From contig CM020619.1 of assembly GCA_009829735.1 (NCBI GenBank), forward strand, positions 12,887,777-12,951,776: 64,000 bases of DNA. The letters run 5' to 3'. Position 1 is the first letter of the stretch. Each line of letters begins with the position of its first letter. The notes under the pieces were generated by a model. That model had not been told where the DNA came from. It was given only the letters and a program-made list of their open reading frames with translations, and searched no databases. This document shows, piece after piece, positions 52,641 to 61,791 of the stretch. Position numbers and translations under genes: made by a program. The stretch is from Pyropia yezoensis (lineage: Eukaryota > Rhodophyta > Bangiophyceae > Bangiales > Bangiaceae).

Positions 52641-53284
52641 TGTAGCGTAATGGGACCCAGATTCCCGGACCCAGAAACCACAACCACACACACAGAGACC
52701 ACAGTCAGAAGCCCAGGAAGGAACAGGTAAGAGCCCTTGCTGATCCACTCGCCCGCCACGGTACGAGGCAAAGGTAAACAGGACAAAAGCCCGAGGGAGA
52801 AGGAACCCAAAGTACTGTTGATTTTACAAGATGGCCCCGGGGAGAACCCCGGAGCACCCCTCAAGAACCTCCCCCCCTGGCCCCTCCAGGGGCCCTGAGC
52901 GAGGCCCCCAGAGGGCGCCCCCAGCGGGCCAAGTGCCAGCAAGGCACCGGCCGCTCACCGGGCAAACACACAAAAAGCAAGCGAAATCCCCCCACACACA
53001 AATGTCAATCCCCCAAAAAACCCCAGTGGGAAAAAGGGGAAAGACACGAAATCACGCAAGGAAAACAAATGCGAAAAATCAAACAAATAACCCGAAGGTC
53101 AGTATGCCCCAACCCGGCAAGTCCACCGCTCCGGGTGACTAATCAGGGCACCGGGCGTGTCGCCACTGCCCCGGGCCACCGATGCAGGGATCCTCGGCCA
53201 GCGCGTGGTTCCACGTAACGCTGCGAACCGGGTCCTAAGTCAGTCCCCCGGGTTCCAACGGTCCCAGGCGCTCAGAACGCCACA
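52641..53284 (-). repeat. 5' LTR of element C
   Basis: 644 bp, near-identical partner of 43801-44444, followed on the plus strand by the AGGTG target duplication at 53285-53289. Confidence 0.95.
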
Positions 53285-53289
53285 AGGTG

Positions 53290-55600
53290 GTCGGCGCCGG
53301 GAACGTGAGAGCGATTGCAGTGCGGCGGACAGCGCCGCGACAAGACCAGCACACCGAGGAAGAGTGTCTGCCTGAAGGGGCCTTTACGTCCCTTATGACG
53401 GCCCTTTTCGTTCCACAGACAGGCAGGGCATGGCAAGCCTCTGCTGAGTGACGCCTACTGTCGTTGACGGGTACGCCCAGGCGCCCGTCGCCGTCCATGG
53501 CCGCATAGCTTTTGCCGGGAATGGCCAAGCCCGCCGCCACGGACACGGCCTTAATTGCCGGGGCCAGGCGCCGCGGAGCCCGCCATCGCCGGACGCGGCC
53601 ATGCGGCGTCACCGGTCCCATGGCCGGCCAGTCCACAGCGCTGATCCCAGCTTTATCTTCCACCCTCTCCCTCCGGCCCCGCAATTAGCTTTCTCCAGCA
53701 CCCCCCTCCCTTATCCCCCAGCCCTGTGATGATCCGTGGTACTTGTAGCATTGAAATGCTGTAAGGATGTCGTCAAAGCTCCGTCAAAGAAACCAGGGGA
53801 GCGCGGGAAGATTCGGATTCTCGGGGGTGGATTCGGGGGGGGGGTGGAGGGGGGCGGGGGAGCTCTCGTGCTGTTTCTCCCCCCGGCGCTGATTTATTCT
53901 TTGAGAAAGGCATGCGGTGACATCAGCTTCCGGACTTTGCATATCAGCGCCTTCTCTTCCGCCGGCATCGTAGTGTTGGGCGCACTGGGCACGGGCGCGG
54001 CATTTCACCGCGCAACGCTCTTCATCCCATCTGCGTCCCCCCCCCCCCCCGTCCTGCGCATCCTGTCGATTGGTGCCCCCTTCTGGTTTTCCTAGAGGAA
54101 GAGCGGCCTGCGCAGAACTCGTCCCTGGAGGACCTTGGCTCGGCCGGGCACGCGCTGTCCACGTTGGATTATGGCCGGGACACGGCTGCGTGTTTCGCCG
54201 CCGAGATAGCGGTGCACGCGTGGAAGAGAGCGATATGGTCGAGTCAAGGAGGTCTACTGTTGGCTCTGATGGCGACCCCTGCCAGCGGGCGGAGTGCCGT
54301 GGTGCTCCACGGCGGGCAGCGCGCGGCATCTTGCAAGAACTCCGAGCAGCAAAACAATGCGATATAGATGCGTCTCATCATGGGGAGTTTCCATAGCACC
54401 GCATCACCGCCTGATGCTGTCGTAGAGCCGCCGCTGCAAAATCCCCCGTCATCAGTCGCGAAAGGTGCGGGGTCCGACTCACGCACTTGATGCGGACAGG
54501 AGGAGAGCGCGGGCCTGTCAGCCTCATCCAGCCCTTCCCCGCCGGCCGAAGAGGCGATTCCACTCGCCGCTGCGCGTGGCTCCCGCGCGACGCAAGAGTC
54601 TACAGTAGGTCGGGGTGCCGCTCCTGTAGTCCCGCGGCAACGTGGTCGTTCAGCGGCCCAACTGGTCCTCGGCCCAATGTCGCGCTTCCCGGCATTGTTA
54701 ACCTTGTTACCCATGGTGGGGTCAACCTTTGACGCGCCCATCCCAGCTGTGATCGAGCCTACTAACCCCGCTACCGTGCCGGACCATTTGGGTCTCTTTG
54801 TCCTCGGGCGGCTTCTCGTGCGCTTCGCAATCGACCGCTTGCTGTCAAATCAATTCAGCAGCTCTTATCGACGCAGCAGCCGGTGCCACTGCTGGCACCC
54901 CACCTTCAAGCGCCTATGCGCCTAATGGCGCCGCCGATAACCGAAGACGAGTCCCTGACGCTCGCCTTTCGGCAGCTCGCCGACATGCGCCGCCCACCCC
55001 GCCGCTGCTGCCGCTGCCGTAGCTGCTGCCGCTGCCGTCGCTGCTGTCGCTGCTGCTGCTGTCGCCGCCGCCGCCGCCGTTGGCCGGCAGGGGTGGCCCT
55101 TTGACCGCACTACACCAGTCGCCGCCGCCGCTGCCAGCGGTCTGCGCGCGGGGCGGCGCCGAAGGCGCGGCTGCCGCCCGTGGGGGCGCCCGCGCCGTGC
55201 CGGGCGGTGGCGTGTCGACTGGTGGGGGGAGCGCTCAGCTGGGTGCGGGGGGGACGGGGGCGTGCCCCTCTCCGTGAGAGGAAGGCGCCGGCCGGGGTGG
55301 CGGCTGCCCTCCCGTCCCTGTGGTGCCCAGCCGCAGGCGGGGGGACGGCACAGCCGTGGGGGTAACCAAGCCGCCCCCGCCGCCACCGCCCCCACTGTAC
55401 ACGCAGTGCGTGCTGTGGTCGCCCCTGCGGCTGGTGGACGGGGAGCGCGGGGCGCACAGCGGTGGCACTTGCGACGGCAGCGGCGGCAGCGGCGGCGGCC
55501 GCGGCGGCGGCGGCGGCGGCGGCGGCTGCGGCGGCGGCGGCGGCTGCGGCAGCGGCAGCGGCAGCAACGACGGCTACACCCACGGGGATCTTCCCGCCGG
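53290..55600. other. GC-rich host sequence, no confident gene
   Basis: Open frames occur on both strands. A minus frame at 54741-54244 (about 165 codons; MMRRIYIALFCCSEFLQDAA) reads mildly protein-like. From 54980 on, CTG/GCC triplet-type repeats dominate and produce Arg, Ala or Cys runs depending on frame. No domain is recognised. A 9-10-G run and poly-C runs are present. Confidence 0.3.
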
Positions 55601-55639
55601 CGGCGTCGGCGCGGGCGGGCGGGTGGAGGCACCCCCGTT

Positions 55640-56110
55640 GCCCCCCCCCTCCCCGCCGCTGCCGTCGCGTCCCCGCAGTGGTCGCGACTCGAAGACGAGA
55701 CCGTCGCGCGGTTCTTTCCGGGCGCCGCCTCGGCGGCGGCGGCGCGGGCGGCGGCGCGGGCACTCACCGCGGCGCCGCTGCCGCACCGACCCTTTCTGGC
55801 GGCGGCGGGGCGGTGAGTGCACACGCTCCAGCCGGCGGTCGTGGGGAGGCCGTAGAGGCCCGCCGATGACGTGGCCATCCTCACAGCCGTCCTTGCCATG
55901 GATGGTCGCGGTTGTGGTGGCGGTGGCTCCGGCGGCAGTTGGAGAGGGGGGGAGGGGGGGGTTGGGGAGGAGGGGACGCCGGCCGCCACTGGGCGGCCAT
56001 TGCGCGGCGGCTGCCCGCCTTACGCTCCGCCGCCGCCGTCCGTGAGCGGTACGCGTCGGTGCTGGCGCCGGCACTGGGGCGGGTGCGCCGGCCTCGCCGG
56101 GGGGGGGGAA
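55640..56110 (+). CDS. Myb/SANT-like host protein fragment with a tiny intron
   Basis: One plus frame encodes PQWSRLEDETVARFFPG and ends at a TGA inside GTGAGT at 55813. If 55813-55857 is removed (GTGAGT...TAGAG, 45 bp) the same frame resumes with ADDVAILTAVLAMDGRG. After a G-rich run the coding sense moves to a neighbouring frame with HWAAIARRLPALRSAAAVRE and RYASVLAP. 'W..IA..LP..R....V..RY...L.P' and 'W...ED' are typical of Myb/SANT DNA-binding repeats. The late frame switch is next to G homopolymers and may be a length error or decay. The start is not determinable because upstream sequence is triplet repeat. Confidence 0.4.
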
Positions 56111-57129
56111 GCGCCGCCGGAGGGGGGAGGGGGAGTCGGGGGGGAAGCTCTGCTGGGAGCTCACCATCGTGGGCAGCGGCCTCATCGGGAGCAGGGTGGG
56201 GGGGGGGGGGGCGCACTGGCGGGTTCGGCGTGACCACCTCGTGCCACCCGATCCGGACATGAGGCGGGAAAGAGAGGGGGGCAGAGGTGGGCGGGGTGGC
56301 CGTCGGGGGGAAGGAGGTAGGTTAGGGCTGTGCCCACTGTGCGGGCGCGCCGCCTCCCGGCTCTCCCCCCGCCCGTGCCGCTCGCCTTCGCCTCGCTCGC
56401 TAGAACGGCCACCAAGCCGCATTTCTCAAATAGCCTTGTCGGCGCCACCCGCCGGCGCGCCATCGCCTGTGCGGCGCTCGCCGCCGCGCCGACGCCCGTG
56501 CGGCCCTCGCCGCCGCGCTCCGCCGCGCCGTGGCCGCCGCGAATGGGGCACGCCGCCCGCTAGTCTGAGGACGGCGAGCCGCACGATGGCCTGATGGGTG
56601 GTAGAGGGCTTGGCGTGGCGGTCGCATGCACGGACACCTCCCCGTGCACGGCACCCTTCCAGCGCAGCTTGTGTGGACAGTCTCCACCCAATCTAGCCCT
56701 GGTCAGATGCACGGATGTACAGACCTATCCGTCCATGCGGCGGTTTTGGGGGAGGGGTGGATGCGGTGCAGCAGTCACCATGCATCCGACGATCGGTGGC
56801 TAAAGGAAACTGTTCCCTGCTGGTGGCGGCTCGAGGGGAGGTAGTTGGGGGGGGGGTGGGGAGCGCAGGCTTGTCCCGCCCCCCCCCGCGCACCCTCCAA
56901 TGGCCTCCGGGCTCCGCACGCGTCCCCCCTCCCAAGCACAAGGTTTCCGCGCGTGAGCGCCATCGTCTGCCCTCATCCCCCGCCAAGAACGCAGTGACTT
57001 CGTCTCCGCGGGGTGCGCTGGCCGTGGCGGACGCCACAGATACAGGGCTGCGGCGAGCGGAGCAGCAACGTGCTGCTACTGTCGCGAGAGAAACGCAGAG
57101 CGAAGACAGGACAACTTTATCTCTTGTTG
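56111..57129. other. GC-rich host sequence, no confident gene
   Basis: Contains poly-G and poly-C runs and short competing frames (for example 56715-57212 plus, 57136-56693 minus). No domain is seen. It could include the 3' part of the Myb-like gene. Confidence 0.25.
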
Positions 57130-57355
57130 GCGTCAACCCCGAGCCAAGGTGGCCTAGGGCCGTTCTCGTCGCTGTGGAGAACCGGCGATCGCAGGGGGTG
57201 CCGTCAGCGTGATTCCTGCTGCCGCTATTCTCACCCCGATGGGCTTATTTCTTCTTTACGTCCACCCCGACCAGAGGTGGCCCGGGGCCGTTCTTGTCAG
57301 CGCAAAAGAACCGACGAACGCCATGGGTGCCGTCAGCATGATTTCGCCTGCGGCT
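57130..57355 (+). repeat. Imperfect ~115-bp tandem duplication
   Basis: Two adjacent copies share CACCCCGA/AACCCCGA, GGTGGCC, GGGGCCGTTCTTGTC and GGTGCCGTCAGC in order. They translate in one plus frame as PRWPRAVLVAVENRRSQGVP and QRWPGAVLVSAKEPTNAMGA. This could be a duplicated exon segment or a simple local duplication. Confidence 0.5.
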
Positions 57356-57417
57356 GGCTTCACCCCCTTGAGCGGCACGTTCGGCGTCCCCCTAAACGCG
57401 ACTGCGCATCTTAGGGC

Positions 57418-57888
57418 GGAGCCACACCGGTCAGACCCAGCGGCTGTCAAGCCGGCGACCGGACGGGCGTCGACCACGGCTGCCTGTGCAGCAATGGAGC
57501 CAACCTTTCCTCGTGCAGTGCCTGTGACGCCGGCTACGGGTCCGGAATCAACGGCAGGGCGTTTGTGCAGTGCTTTGACACCTGCTGCGACGACTGCTCG
57601 GGCGGCGGCTGTGGGGAAGCCCATCGCCGCCTCTTTTGCTTTAAGCTCCATGAACGGCCTCTGCTCGTGCGGTTTTTCCCGACAGCCGACCGCCGTGGAA
57701 GCAACTGTGCTCCCCTTGGAAGTGCCTTTGGCGTCGCCTTTGCCATTGGCGGCGCCCTTCGCGGTGTCCGTGGCGGCGCAGGTAGCGGCGCCCGTCCCTG
57801 TGCCTCCGGATGCGCCGGTGGCGGCCTTTTCTCCCGTGGCGAAGCCCGTGGCGACGCTGGGGGAGGCGCCCGACTCTGCTCTTGTTAG
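57418..57888 (+). CDS. Cys-rich frame, possible secreted protein segment
   Basis: A plus frame reads HGCLCSNGANLSSCSACDAG then CFDTCCDDCSGGGCG, with balanced residue use and mostly C at third positions. Two other frames over the same bases are much longer but consist of Ala/Pro/Val or Ala/Gly/Thr. The Cys spacing recalls secreted Cys-rich modules without matching one I can name. No start is visible; a TAG at 57412-57414 precedes it in the same frame. Confidence 0.25.
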   Translation, partial: GATPVRPSGCQAGDRTGVDHGCLCSNGANLSSCSACDAGYGSGINGRAFVQCFDTCCDDCSGGGCGEAHRRLFCFKLHERPLLVRFFPTADRRGSNCAPLGSAFGVAFAIGGALRGVRGGAGSGARPCASGCAGGGLFSRGEARGDAGGGARLCSC

Positions 57889-58562
57889 TGCATCTTCAGC
57901 AGCGCCGGTCGCTGTTGCTCTCCCTGGCGCCGTGGCTGTACCTGAGGCTGCTCTATTATCAGCGTCTGCGGCTGCTCCCATTGATGCATCGGCTGCTCCT
58001 CCATTGTCAGCTTCAGGCGTGTCGCCGTTGCGAGCGCCGCCGTCTGCTCCATTATGGAGGAGCTTGCGGCATCGCATCAAAGGCGGATGTCCCGCCGGCG
58101 GACCCGCTCCCGCCTGCTTCGCCAGCGCCGCCAGCGCCGCTGACCATCAATTGATGGTGCCGAAAAGCGCGCGCTCTTGCGCGGGCGACCCGGACGCTGG
58201 CGCGGAGGTGAAGACGGTGGCGGGGCGGGCAGCCGACCACCGGCACACGCCTGCTGCGTGTGTACGACGTTGGCCCACCACACGGCCACCTAGGCCACCG
58301 CGTCGACCGTACTGTCACTTAGAGCCATCGGAGGAGCTACAGAGAGCACAGCATCGGGTGCGGAGCCACGCACGCTGCCGGCAAAGCGCAGCACGTCCAC
58401 TGCCGCCCCGGCTTCATGGCGGAGGACGATGATCACGCGCGGAGGAGAGCGGCCGGCACGAGCGCTGCCCGCCTAGGGAGAAGGGCCGCCACGGACCGGG
58501 CTTGGGCAGTGCCTACCCGTAGTGTGTGGTCGGCATAGAGCAAATGGCCCACAGAGGGGGTT
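57889..58562. other. GC-rich host sequence, no confident gene
   Basis: A plus frame (57209-58432) is Ala/Pro/Ser/Val-rich and a minus frame (58080-57256) Ala/Gly/Thr-rich; neither shows a domain. Nothing else is seen. Confidence 0.3.
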
Positions 58563-58930
58563 GTGGCGGGGAGGGCGGCGAGGGTGGGGTGGGTGGGGGC
58601 GGGCAGACAAGGCCGGCAGAGCGACGACTCAGCGTTCAACACCAAAAGATGCAATCACCCTACCCGGCTCCAGGCGGGGCCGGCACCGTGGCGGGCGCAT
58701 CTTTCGTGGCCGGCGCGGGTGCAGCGGGCCCTATTCGGGGTTGCGCTCCCGCGCCCCGACACATGGCCGTCCAGGACGGTTGCACGTCGTGTGGCGGGAG
58801 CGGGGCTGCACAGCTACGTGCAAGAACGCCTCGGTCCACCGGCGCTGACGCGCCAGCAGCCGGGTGTACGCACCACGGTCCTCCGCCGCGCCGCTGCCGT
58901 GTTCCGACTATCGGGCCGGGCGGCGGTCAC
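58563..58930 (+). CDS. Host ORF fragment cut by element E
   Basis: A plus frame with ordinary residue use (VQRALFGVALPRPDTWPSR; LHSYVQERLGPPALTRQQPG; TTVLRRAAAVFRLSGRAAVT) runs straight to the LTR boundary at 58931. Beyond it the frame continues only through LTR sequence. It may be an exon of a host gene disrupted by E. No family is recognised and the start is not fixed. Confidence 0.3.
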
Positions 58931-59399
58931 TGTGGCAGAAACCACTCGCACACGCGGCACCGAAGTTGGGGCGGTGTGCAAGGGCTGCCTCCCGTGTCGG
59001 GGGAACCGGAAGAAGTGCAAGTCGCACACACTCTGTCCCTGTTGTGGGGCAAACCCCCCACTGACAAACAAGAGGATGGTGTGTGGTCCAACAGTTTCTT
59101 GGTCGGGACCGGGACGCCGGGCCAAGCCCCGCTGTCCCTCCCCTTATCCCCCCAGGGTCCACTCAGAATCTCGCCACTCAGAATCTCCCACCCCAGCACC
59201 TGCCCACCGGGCCACACGAAAATTCAAGACGATAAATGCAGAAAACCCTCAAATCCAAGTTGGATTTACTACTAAGCTAACTATCCCAAACTTAGGGAAT
59301 ATGGACCCAAATGCAGGGGGAGGAACGGGTCAGGCTAGTGGCCTGCCGCCCCTTCCATGGCACGTGTTGCCCCCCTACCTGGGGGTCAATACTGCCACA
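58931..59399 (-). repeat. 3' LTR of element E
   Basis: 469 bp, TGTGGCA...TGCCACA, same length as the solo LTR at 47774-48242. The adjoining purine tract on the minus strand identifies it as an LTR and not a DNA-transposon end. The plus strand frame across it encodes CKGCLPCRGNRKKCKSHTLC, a cysteine cluster loosely like a Zn2Cys6 motif. Confidence 0.88.
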
Positions 59400-59414
59400 C
59401 TCCCCTCTCCTCAG
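59400..59414 (-). other. Polypurine tract of element E
   Basis: The minus strand reads CTGAGGAGAGGGGAG directly before the 3' LTR. The purine run GAGGAGAGGGGAG is the longest and cleanest in the window. Confidence 0.75.
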
Positions 59415-59737
59415 TTCCGACCGACCCGGTCGGCCCTGTGAGGGGGTGCGTAAACGCACGTCTCGGCGTTGGGGGCGCGACTTGCTGTCCCCCCTTGAGC
59501 ACGTAACGCGGATGTGGAGGCGGTCACGTTGACCGCCCCTCTCCTCAAGCTTGCCCACTCGGCAGCTTGCTCTCCTCAGTTCACGCTTCACCATCACCAC
59601 CACCTCCCCTTCACCTTCCACGGGGCCGCCCCACGCTGGGGAGGCCACCCGTCTACCCACGATCCGAGTCCCCCTCAACTCGAGGCGGGTCTCGTGCCGC
59701 TGTAGCCAAGGCGTCTCTCCCCAACTTTGGGAGAGTC

Positions 59738-61680
59738 ATGGCGACCCCGGGAGTGGAGACGGACTCTCTTGACGAGCGTATGGAGGACACCACCTACGGT
59801 GCAGCACCCGCCGGGACTTCCGGCGGGGGCTCCGCGATCGCTCCGGGGATGGGACTCCCGCGTCACCCGGCTTTGGGTTGACGGCGGGGTCTCCCCCGGA
59901 GGCGGGACAAGTTGTCCCGCGTGAGGCCTTGGGGCGGTGGCTTTACCCCGCTTGGCCTCTATATGAGGAGGGGTTAACTGTTCTTCGCTGTGGCCGACTT
60001 GGCGCAGCGATGGGTCGGGTATGGGACCGCCTACGGGGGAAGTATCCCCGTAGGGTCGGGTTCCCTGCCGGCTTCAGGACGGACCAGTTTGCCTTCCTGG
60101 ACGACGAGGAGGTCGAAGACATACAGCGGGCCTAGGCCATGGTGGACCGCGGGTGAACTATCCCGGGTCCCGGCGACTTGCCGACCTTTACTTGGGACGC
60201 GGTGGCAACTCGCCCCCCGTACCTTCACGAGGCCGATCCGCACACTCATCTCTTTGATGTGTGGATGGAGAAGGACGTCCGGCGAGGTCCCTACTTTGTG
60301 ACCTCGGCTCAACTTGAGTTTCCTCAGCAGTCTGCTGCCAGTTAGGAGCAGTACTATCCGAAGAAGCCCGAGTGGTGGCCTCAAGTTGAGGTCCCCTACG
60401 GGTTCCCGGCGTTGTTGCCACGGTTGCTTGACCACTTCGGCTCCGTCATGTTGACGGCTGGCCCTGATCACCTGGTGTGGGCCATGTTGGCCACCCAGTG
60501 GCTCCTCGAGGTCATGTCGACCTGGGTGTCTTGTGTTCAGCGGCGGGGGATGCTCTGGCATCTCCCCCTCCGGCTTATCCAAGGTTTGGAACAGCTCACC
60601 CCTCAGCTAGTTGCTGAGGGATGCTCATCAGGAAAACTCACTCTACTTGAGGAGATGCTCCGGCTCCATAAGTTTATCGAGTGGAAGAGCATTGAGCACA
60701 AGTTGCGCCGCCCCACTCGTGGGCCCAAGGACGATGGCGCACTTCGCCAGTTGGTGTGGGTCGCTCGTGAGCTTCACGACGGCCGTGTGGTCCTACGAGA
60801 GGGGTTGGGCATCGGGGACTACCCGTACGCCCCGGGCGTGGATCGCCACACTGCGCCACCCCCGGACAAGCCCATAGTTATGGCTGTGCCCTCATATGAT
60901 GACCATATGACTCAACCTACTGCGGGGGCCCCAAGTCGGGGTCGCTGTTACACCCGGGTCCCGCCACCTCGGCGTGCCCCTCCGCTTCCTCCTGTCCCCT
61001 TTCAGCCGCACGGGGACATCCCGATTAGCGTGGCCGTTGAGTCGTCCACCCCGGTGTCCCCCAACTTGGGGGCCACCCTCCTGACGGTATACCCCAAGTT
61101 GGTGTTACCGCCCACGCCTCTAACCTCAGAGATGATGATCACCACGTTGGTGCGCACCATTTCCTGGTTGGCCGCGTCGACCGCAACCCTACAGAGTTCC
61201 GAGACTCCTCAACTTGAGGAGCGCGTTCGTATTGCAGTGGCGACCGCGAGTTGCGAGTCGGTGGCGGAGTTTATGACAGCCGAGTTGGCTCGCATTGGGG
61301 CTATTATGCCCCAGCCAGCCCCACTTGGGCGTGGCAAACGTCGCGCGAGCCGGGCATACTCGCCTCCTCGCCGTCGTCGCCGACACTCGCGGCGCTCTCC
61401 TTCCGTATCGGAAGACGAGTTGTCTTACTCCGTTTCGGAGTCCTCTACCCCGTCGGAGACGGAGTCTGTCCAGCGTCTGCGTCGCAAACTTGCGCGCAAG
61501 ACCAGGCAGAAGAGTGGCCACGGTCGGCGCCACTTGCGCGACCGTGAGGGGCGCGACGGTTCCGACTTGGAGCCGCCGCCCCCTCCAACAAGTGGAGACC
61601 GTTATCGGCGTGGGTCTCGCCGCTCGCCTCCACGTGAGGGCGAGGGCCGTGGAGTGGGAGAGTCTAGCATGCGTGCCTAG
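59738..61680 (+). pseudogene. Decayed antisense accessory ORF of element E
   Basis: From an ATG at 59738 one frame runs to a stop at 59881. The main frame takes over at about 59878 and continues to 61680 with in-frame stops at 60133-60135, 60154-60156 and 60343-60345. So there is one frameshift and three nonsense codons in the first third. The rest (422 codons from 60412) is open. The middle resembles the B antisense protein: KKPEWWPQVEVPYGFPALL, MLWHLPLRLIQGLEQL, LHKFIEWKSIEHKLRRP, DGALRQLVWVA. The C-terminus is Arg/Ser-rich (YSPPRRRRRHSRRSPSVSED). Opposite strand to pol. Function unknown. Confidence 0.65.
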
Positions 61681-61791
61681 TTGGTAGCTGCCTGTGTTGT
61701 GAGAGTGTGACGGTTAGGGCTGTAGTTAAAAGCCACTCTGCGTACCACTTCGACTTGAAGCACTCTCTTGGCACTGTTGCTCGGCCTTCCC

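Larger units (their letters stand above)
43801..53284 (-). mobile_element. LTR retrotransposon C (Ty3/gypsy chromovirus), defective
   Basis: 644-bp LTRs at 43801-44444 and 52641-53284 are flanked by AGGTG at 43796-43800 and 53285-53289. On the minus strand it has a primer-binding site, intact gag, a -1 slippery site, then pol with protease, RT, RNase H, integrase and chromodomain remnants. The LTRs differ at about three positions by eye, so the insertion is recent. Pol nevertheless has a stop, two frame breaks and an E-family solo LTR inside it. A plus-strand ORF lies between the chromodomain and the 3' LTR. Confidence 0.93.

Noticed and set aside
55462-55869. Poly-Ala, poly-Gly or poly-Arg ORFs
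   Set aside because: They are three readings of one GGC/GCG triplet repeat; no evidence for which, if any, is translated.
57209-58432. 407-codon plus ORF and 274-codon minus ORF covering each other
   Set aside because: Both are Ala/Pro/Thr/Gly-rich without domains; openness on both strands is explained by GC content.
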